A DNA stretch of 64,000 nucleotides from Dipteris shenzhenensis (Eukaryota; Polypodiophyta; Polypodiopsida; Gleicheniales), in the NCBI GenBank assembly GCA_047967505.1, contig CM106540.1; one strand, 5' to 3'. The notes beneath the pieces were generated by a model that saw only the letters and a list, made by a program, of their open reading frames with translations, had not been told where the DNA came from and searched no databases. This document shows, piece after piece, positions 56,913 to 64,000 of the stretch. A program made the translations under genes and the position numbers. The stretch's first letter is position 1, and every line of letters begins with the position of its first letter.

Positions 56913-59900
56913 ATGAGCCTACACCTCGTATCCTGGAATGTGAACGGGTTTCACTCTTCTGGCTCCCGGGGTCCTAGGAAGCTCATTTTGAGACAGGAAC
57001 TTCAGCCAGCAGTGATTGGTCATTTGGATGTACTTCTGCTCCAGGAGCACAAACTTTCTGCGGCTCACTCCCGTAGATGCGGGAAGATTCTCCCTGGACG
57101 CTCTCACACTTATTGGGAGCCCTTGATCGGCGCACAGGGGAGGAGTGGTGGTGTCTCTACTTCCGTGTGCGAGCAGCTAGCCCAGGGAGTTTTCGGTCAT
57201 GGCACGTTGATCCCAGGCCGTGCCCTTTGGGTAGGCCTAGAACTAGAGGTTCCAGAGTAGGAATCCTCAACATTTATGCTCCCATAGACCTCCGTTGCAG
57301 AGCCAATAGGTGACCAGCTTCGGAGTCTCAGGACAGCGGAGGGGCACATCGTTACGGATCCGAGTGAGGTCTTGGGGTTGGCTACTAACTTCTACAGGAC
57401 CCTTTTCCAGTAGGAGCCGCTTGCCCCTCGCACTCGACGTTCCCGTGAGGAGGTGTGGAGGCACACTCCATCCCTGGTCCAGCCCAGCATGCAGGCGACG
57501 TTGTTGACACCGTTCACCACGGATGAGATGTTGGAGGCCTTGATGGCCATCGACGGGCAGAAATGCCCGGGTGAGGATGGGCTATCCCGGGCATTCTTCA
57601 CCTCCTTCTGGGATCAGATCCATCAGCCCCTCCTAGCAGCTTTTCAGAGGATTTTCAGCAGCGGTTATATGCTAGAGAGCCTCTCTTCGGGACTGATTTG
57701 CCTCATCCCGAAGGGAGGAGATAGACAGGAGATCCGTTAGTGGCGCTCGATCACCCTCCTTACCACTGCCTACAAAATCCTTGCCAAGATGATCAGTGCC
57801 AGAGTTCGGCCTCTACTTCTAGACCTCATTCATGACACTTAGACAAGCTTTGTCCAGGATCGCAGTATCCTGGATAATGTCTTCACCTTCTCAGAGGCGG
57901 CGGAGTGGGCTCAGCACAGTGGATCACACCTAGCCATCCTACTTCTCGACTTTGAGAAGGCCTACGATCGAGTGGACTGGTCCTTTTTGGAGGGGACTCT
58001 GGAGCGGCTAGGTTTCCCAGCAGGTTGGATTCAGGGTATCTCAGCTTTGTACAGGACAGCGTCCAGCAGGGTCATCATTGGAGGCAGGATGGGTGAGCGC
58101 TTTAGCTTGGAGAGATCAGTGCGTCAGGGCTGCCCCCTTGCTCCTTACCTGTTTCTCTTCTTCGCCGAGGCTATGACTTACTACCTTCGGGCGAGGTCCA
58201 CAGGGATCAGGGGTGTTCGCCTTCCACTCCGGGAGGACACGGAGCTTTTGGACTCGGAGTACGCAGATGATACAACCCTATATGTCCAGGACGATGAGAG
58301 GATGCTAGAGAGGGTGCGGATGGCCCTGGAGGTCTTCTGCTCGGCCGCTGGTGCGAAAATCAACTGGAACAAATCAGTTGGTTTTCTCACAGACCCTGGG
58401 GCGTGTTCTCAGTGGGGGCGATTTCTGGGCTTCAGATGGATTCCACGGGGATAGACAGCTAGATACCTTGGCTTTCAGGTTGGCCTAGACATCACGCCAG
58501 CTCAGCAGTTTCTCCCGGTGCTAGATTCCATCCGACGGAAGCTGGCTTTCTGGAGCACTGCTAAGCTCTCTCTTGCAAGTCGTGCCCTGGTAGTTAACCA
58601 GGTCCTCCTAGTGGTATGTGGCTTCCTGCTGGTGCTTCTCGAGATCCAGCGTGGCACAGCTCAGGAGGCTGGTTCGGAACTTCCTTTGGTCCGAGGAGGA
58701 TGGTCTTAGAGATACCAGAGCCAGGGTTGCTTGGCAGACAGTCATTCTTCCGCAGGCTGAGGGTGGCCTGGGGGTCATCGATCCAGAGCAGAGTCAGGCC
58801 CTGTTAGGCAAGCTAGTCATCCGTGGTTTGACCCCGGGGGGCAGACGTGAAGATGCTACTTCAGCAGGGGGTCGGTTCTTGTGTCCCGCGCCGAGGTGGA
58901 GAGTGGCTTCCGTCCCTCAGGTGGATCTTCACTTCCACCCCGCTCACTCAGCCCCACTCCCCACTCGTTCGTAGCCTCCTCATTGTTTGGAGGCGGCTCC
59001 GCCTCAGTCTCATTCAGTCCCCTCCTAGCTGTCAGGAGGAGATCGATCGCCAGCCGCTTATCTGGAATGATCAGCTCAGAGATGCCGAGGGCCTTCAGTT
59101 GGGGGAGAGATCACACATCAGGTGGGATGGCTGGATGCGGGGGCCAGCTCGATCCCTTCGAGTTTGGAGGGACACGTACAAACATTTGGAGACGGCTGAT
59201 CTCGCAGAAGCAGCTGGAGGTGCCCGTGGAGCCCAGGCGAGATGTACAGAGATCGACGGCACGATCCCAGCTGATTGGTTGGTTCCACCTGAGCTTCAGA
59301 TCCTCATGCCTGGTGATGACCGTTGGCTGGGATAGTTCACCCCCCGTGGCATCCCGCTGGTGGTCGCAGGACGTATGGATGACTCCTCTGTTTCCTTCTT
59401 CGCGGTTATGGGGGATGGACGACTCAGGAGAGAGGATGCACTCATCGACCCCCTACTCCCATGGCAAAGGGTTCGGGTCGTAGGCCTCATGGGGAAGGTC
59501 TGGTGGACCGATCCTAGCATAGAGCAGGATCAGCTATAGCTTTGGCGACTCTAGCTCTGGGAGGGGCGGGCCTTGTCAGAGCTTGTTGACTGGGATCCAG
59601 GAGAGTGGAGATGGCCAGAGATTGTGACAGGTCAGACCTCTTTCTTTGCCTATAGCACAACTCTGGGCAGGCGAGTTCTTGGGAGGATGCAGAGCCGCCC
59701 TCCCACCCAGCAGCCCAGCTGGTATGCGCATGGTATTTCCAGGTTCTTTTTGCAGGCCTCTGGAAGGCCTTGTGGGAGAGCTGGCGGCCACGGAAGATCT
59801 CCTACTTCCTGTGGCTTCTTGCCCACAAAGGTATTCTAGTGGGGAGCTGGTTGCGGCAGATAGGCCAGGACGGACGTTGTCAGATCTGTCATGAGGATGA

Positions 59901-60480
59901 GGAGTCACCAAAACACTGCCTGTGGAGTTGCACTCGCGCCCAGGAAGTGTGGAGGTGGACTTTCGGGATTCTTACTCGTGCAGCACCGGAGCTAGGATTG
60001 ATCACTTTGGGTGCATTCTGTTGGTGCAGCACTGCACCTGGTTTTCATCACTTATTCGAGGCATGTCAGCAGGACCCCACATTCCTTATCACACAGGGGA
60101 CGTGGGGGCCACTCGAGAGTATCCCGCAGCACCTAGCAGAGGCTGATACAGCAGCTCAGGAGAGGCAGCCAGTCTGGGAGATTATTAGCAGCATCGCAGG
60201 ATGGCACATTTGGACCTCGCGCTGCATGCAGATCCTCGGTGGCACCTCCTTATCGACTGCCCAGATCATGACTGATATTTGGAGCGAGATTATTCATACC
60301 CTCAGAGGCCAGTGGGACCAGATACAGGGGGACTCCCGGGCCGGTCAGGAGAAGCAGAGACGCTTCCTTCGGGTTTGGGACACCCAGGGCCTCTTCTTTG
60401 AGCAGACTTCGCAGGGCCTTCGGTGGCGCTACTCACCACCTCTCTGGCTATTCATTCACACTCGCCTTATCCCTCTGTGA
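56913..60480 (+). pseudogene. LINE-2 ORF2
   Basis: The endonuclease N-terminal half (56913-57260) keeps SWNVNGF and LLLQEHKLS, then the large deletion removes the GDFNN and SDH motifs. RT resumes at about 57453 (ATLLTPFTTDEMLEALMAID) and includes LLLDFEKAYDRVDW, VRQGCPLAPYLF and YADDTTLYV (57972-58454 open). The C-terminal zinc region is open at 59770-60480 (CQICHEDEESPKHCLW), ending IHTRLIPL. In-frame stops occur near 57738 and 58454. Confidence 0.85.
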
Positions 60481-60720
60481 GAGAGTGCTTTACTTTTTTG
60501 CTACCTTTTGGGCTGCATCCGATTTGTGAATGCAGCCCGTCAGCTACAAGGCTGACCTCTTGTATCTTGTTCTCGAAGTAATATAATTAGCACTGTTTTT
60601 TCGAAAAAAAAAAATCAAATTTTTGATTCTCCATACTATCTTGTTTTCTCTCTTGCATACAAGATCCTGTTATCTGTTGAGCACAGACGTTGTACTATTT
60701 TCTTACATGGTATCAGAGCC

Positions 60721-61880
60721 TGGACTCTAGCAAGAAGATTTGGTAGTGTGCTGTAGTGTGTTTTCTGTATGCAAGCAAATTGTGAGAGATGCCCAACCCA
60801 CATGACTACGAATCTCACCGATCGGCGAAAGCGGAAAGTTGGAGGCTCTAACTATCCACTCTGAAAGTTTAAGATGAAGACCATCCTAAGCACATACGAG
60901 TTTTGGGACACTGCTATTGGGGTGGACGTGAGGCCGGTTGTGAGACCGATCCAGCCAATGCAGGACAACAGATAGTACCAACTGCAGATGAGATTCTCAC
61001 GTGGACAAGAAGAAATCCAGATGTGCTGTGTTCTATTGTCTGCAGTGTTAGTGATTCCATCATGGTGTTAATTCAACATGTCACCACAGCAGAAGAGCAT
61101 GGACGGTCTTGAAAAATCAGTACGAGACCACGAATCAGACGCGGATTTAGAATCTGGAGACTCAACTCGCGAACGTGAAGTTGTCTGATTCTGAAGTGGC
61201 ACAGAAGTTCATCACCAGGGTGAAGAATCTAGACGATCAGGACTGCGATTGGCATCATCATCACCAACGAGAATCTAGCACGAAGGTGCATACAGATTCT
61301 CTCACCAAAGTATGATGGTCTTGTTACGGTGCTGAATACGTAGAACAGAAATCCGCCCCTCAACTTTGAGGATTTCAGTGCGATGCTTCTGGAGGAGGAG
61401 ATGCATCAAAAGGCAAGGACTAGAGAAGATTCACCTTTCTAGACCAGATCAAAGAAACGTTAGGGTAAGGACTCTGGTAACCCATCTTCTTCTGATGATA
61501 AAAAGAGAAAGAAGAAGATCAAGTGCTTCTATTATAACAAGGCAAGGCACAAGCAGAATGAGTGCCAAAAGAAGATTGCAGATGAGAAGAACAGAGTAAA
61601 GAAAGAGTCCATCAATAGCGCGCAAGCAGTACTAGTAGAGCTGTTCGTCGCAATTGAGGAGATTTGCATGGAGGCAGTTCATGTACCTATGGATGAACTG
61701 TGGATCATTGACAGTGGTGCATCGTGCCACATGACCAGTCGGAAGGATTGGTATTCTCTCTACAGCCGGTAGGGAATGACATCCTGGTAGCAGTCGGCAA
61801 TGATGCAAAATGTCCAACAAAAGAAAAAGGTATGATTGCTCTCAAGTCAGATGGAGTTGTAAAATAGTTGTCCGATGTTC
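60721..61880 (+). pseudogene. Copia-4 gag and protease (badly decayed)
   Basis: Gag begins near 60790 and is scattered over frames (DGLVTVLNT, NFEDFSAMLLEEEM). A knuckle-like KCFYYNKARHKQNEC lies at about 61520, in which the second Cys is Tyr. The protease follows, with ELWIIDSGASCHMTSRKDW (about 61700) and, after a stop and a shift, SDVLYVPDIKRNLLSV. At least six stops interrupt it. Confidence 0.7.
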
Positions 61881-62943
61881 TTTATGTGCCAGATATCAAG
61901 AGGAACTTGTTGTCTGTTTTTGCAATCATGGGTCGGGACCTCAAAGTTCAATTTGATAAGAATGGTGCACAGATTCTGGATCTTCAAGGGAAGGTCATTG
62001 GTAAAGGTACACGATGCAACAACATTTACGAACTCTCAGCTTTCAGTGCTCGAGCGGATGTGAAGAACACTAAGCTGTGGCATGAGAGGTTTGGCCATCT
62101 AAACCTTAGTTCTTTGAAGGAGATGCATAAAAGTGGAATGATTGTAGACCTACCAAAAATTTCAGATCTTCTCGATGTATGTGAAGCTTGCATGATGGGC
62201 AAGCAGCATCGGCATCCCTTTCCTAAAGAGGCCAGCAGGGAAAGGCTCCTCTAGAGCCCCTCTAGAGCTTGTTCACACGGACCTCTGCGGGAAAGATGGA
62301 GATGGAAGCTTTGGGTGGTTCCTACTACTTCATGACGCTGATCGATGACTACAGTAGAAGGATATGGATATACTTTCTAAAGACTAAAGACGAGGCTTTT
62401 AGTAGGTTCAAGGAATGGCATGTAATGGTCGAGAAAGAAATGGGGAGGAAGGTAAAGAAGTTGAGATCAGACAGAGGTGGAGAGTTCACATCAACTAAAT
62501 TCGAAAGTTACTGCAAAAGTCACGAAATCAAGAGGCAGAAACCCCCACCACATACATCACAGCAAAATGGAGTAGCAGAACGCAAGATGCGTGTCATCTA
62601 CGAAATGGGCCGAAGTATGATGAAAGGGAAAGATTTGCCAAAGACTTTTTGGGCTGATGCATGTAACACTACAGTTTACATCCTGAATCGTAGCTACATG
62701 AAGGCTGTGAATGGGATGACTCCACTGCAAGCCTTTTCTGGTAAGAAACCTTCAGCTGCACATTTCAGGGTTTTTGGATGTGACTGTTTTGTGCATGTCC
62801 CTGATGCTACCAGGACCAAATGGGAACCGAAGAGCCGAAAGTGTATTTTCTTGGGCTACAGTGAAGAGGCGAAGGGTTACCGTCTCTATAACCCTGTTAC
62901 CAAGAAGGTAATTGTAAGTCATGATGTGGTCTTCTCAGAATAG
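61868..62943 (+). pseudogene. Copia-4 protease end and integrase
   Basis: 61868-62254 covers the protease end and pre-integrase zinc domain (KLWHERFGHLNLSSL, CEACMMGKQHRHPF). A one-base shift near 62255 leads to the integrase frame 62269-62943, with all catalytic residues visible: LIDDYSRRIW, RSDRGGEFTS and SQQNGVAERK. The C-terminal domain reads RKCIFLGYSEEAKGYRLYNP. This is the best-preserved integrase in the window, though without an intact polyprotein around it. Confidence 0.85.
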
Positions 62944-64000
62944 CCATAGCAATTGGAGGAGGATGCTTCCTTCCCAGACAACCAGGACCAAGATATCCAT
63001 CCTGTACCACCACCAATAGCAGACCGAACTCCCCCAACGGTGCTTGGGAGGATTCAAGACAAAGAAGATGAAGAAGAGCCTGCGGAACCACAACGGCAAT
63101 GGCCATTCCCGAAGTGGGTAAAGCAGCTTTTCGATGGCAGAGAACCTCCGACCATTGAGGAGGAACCATCCGAACACCGCGGTCCAAGAGATTAGAGGAG
63201 CAAAGAAGGGTGCATGAACACTTGGTCAACTATGCTTTGATGATAGAAGTGATTCGAGCTGATGAACCCAAGTGTCTTGAAGAGGCACAAGGTGATGATA
63301 GGTGGATGGAGGCTATGCAGTCGGAGTATGGCTCCATAATGAAGAACAACACTTGGGACCTTGTGGATCGACCACCAAAACGCAAGATAATCGGAACCAA
63401 GTAGGTGTACAAGACCAAGTACAAGTCCGACGGCACATTGGATAAGTACAAGGCTCAGCTCATGGCAAAAGGATTTACATAGGTACAAGGTTTTGATTAT
63501 CAAGATACTTTTGCTCCCACAGCTCGACTAACCACAATTCGTAGTGTTTTGGCTTTAGCTGCCCAGGGAAGTTGGCCCGTGTTTTAGATGGATGTGAAAT
63601 CCACCTTTCTGAATGGAGATCTCAAGGAGGTGGTATACGTGGAACAACCACCAGGTTTTGAGATCCCCGGTTCAAAAGGTAAAGTCTGCAAACTGAAGAA
63701 GGCACTTTACGAGTTGAAACAAGCCCCACGGGTGTGGTACCAATGAATTGATGCCTACTTTCTACAAAACGGGTTCAAGAGGAGTTCATCTGATGCAAAT
63801 TTGTATATCTTCAGAAAGGAGGCAGGTGTATGATCGTGGTCCTTTATGTGGATGACCTTGTCATAACGGGAAACCATGAAGGGAAGATCTCACAGACAAA
63901 GCATTTGCTAGGAAGAGAGTTTGAAATGACAGACCTCAGACTGATGCATTTCTGTTTGGGGATTGAAGTTTGGCAGGAGCCGAAACAAATCTTCATTTCA
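62944..64000 (+). pseudogene. Copia-4 reverse transcriptase, incomplete at window edge
   Basis: An acidic linker (62953-63195) precedes RT, which starts near 63210: RWMEAMQSEYGSIMKNNTWD and IIGTK, stop, [48 protein letters not shown], stop. The active-site block LYVDDLVITGNHEGK (about 63845) follows after a shift, then RLMHFCLGIEVWQEP at the edge. The usual LYGLKQ is LYELKQ. Stops near 63402, 63480, 63586 and 63744. Confidence 0.85.

Larger units (their letters stand above)
54146..60613 (+). mobile_element. LINE-2: L1-type non-LTR retrotransposon inserted in the Copia-4 LTR
   Basis: Flanked by an exact 16-base target duplication and ending in poly(A). It has the same organisation as LINE-1: C-rich leader (54181-54890), ORF1 and ORF2. 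A deletion of roughly 800 bases relative to LINE-1 joins the endonuclease (57300) to the region before RT (57305), so the C-terminal half of the endonuclease is gone. Several stops and shifts are present elsewhere. Its RT region is nearly identical to that of LINE-1, which points to recent common origin. Confidence 0.9.
53586..64000 (+). mobile_element. Copia-4: Ty1/copia element, 5' LTR split by LINE-2, runs off the window
   Basis: A 5' LTR (start uncertain, possibly TGTAAG at 53586) has a TATA box at 53964-53970 and resumes after LINE-2 at 60630, ending ...TTACA at 60707. The primer-binding site TGGTATCAGAGCC (60708-60720) follows, then decayed gag, protease, an intact-looking integrase frame and RT to the window edge. 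The 3' LTR is outside the window, so the LTR boundary and target duplication cannot be checked. Confidence 0.75.

Noticed and set aside
1-64000. CRISPR arrays, rRNA genes, bacterial-type operons
   Set aside because: No evenly spaced repeats with unique spacers and no rRNA-like sequence. The window is plainly plant nuclear DNA.

Overview
The window is a repeat-dominated, AT-rich stretch of a land-plant nuclear genome, with many nested retrotransposons and very few host genes. The one convincing intact host gene is an intronless PLS-class pentatricopeptide-repeat (PPR) gene at 50230-52584 (minus). It has four nearly identical 102-residue modules (GLLERDPFVG, MYAKCGL, AVSWNALIAGYAEH) and ends at an E-type domain. 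Recently amplified PPR modules of this sort, together with the retroelement load, suggest a seedless vascular plant, most likely a fern. That assignment is inference from style, not a database match. I saw no tRNA, rRNA or CRISPR.

Layout. 1-2250: purine-rich and dinucleotide microsatellites. 2253-4030: an unrecognised coding relic. 4140-5736 (minus): a decayed, spliced transposase-like gene whose splice sites are still readable. 5831-19480: Gypsy-1 (minus), a Ty3/gypsy element with two RNase H domains (Tat-like), split by Copia-1 (10720-18019, plus). Copia-1 itself carries an inverted gag-protease block (about 13495-15010). 19481-25450: mostly non-coding, with an array of long fold-back units (about 21430-22440) and scraps of gypsy gag.

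25726-35270 is a rearranged nest. Copia-2 had inserted in the reverse transcriptase of Copia-3, and then 25726-34085 was inverted, with one breakpoint inside the Copia-2 5' LTR. The two halves of Copia-3 (29046-31425 minus, 34281-35270 plus) and the two halves of that LTR (25726 onward, and 34086-34280) fit together if the segment is flipped back. The inverted segment also carries a gypsy gag scrap, a MITE-like fold-back and a LINE reverse-transcriptase scrap.

35270-49610 holds a second gypsy element (Gypsy-2, minus): pol at 35270-36945, gag at 39424-40430, primer-binding site at 48949-48960 and 5' LTR above that. It is interrupted by unrelated DNA, including a tandemly duplicated LTR/primer-site region at 38481-38880, and by LINE-1 (40859-47996). 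After the PPR gene come a Helitron helicase scrap (53230-53541) and Copia-4, which runs off the right end; its 5' LTR is split by LINE-2 (54146-60613). The two LINEs are close relatives with C-rich leaders, a CCHC ORF1 and an endonuclease/reverse-transcriptase ORF2, and both keep target-site duplications. Each has its own internal deletion.

Functionally almost everything is decayed mobile DNA. The best-preserved element reading frames are the Copia-2 gag, the Copia-4 integrase and the LINE-1 endonuclease and reverse transcriptase. The PPR protein would act in organelle RNA processing or editing. Element boundaries rest on matching direct repeats, primer sites, polypurine tracts and target duplications read by eye.
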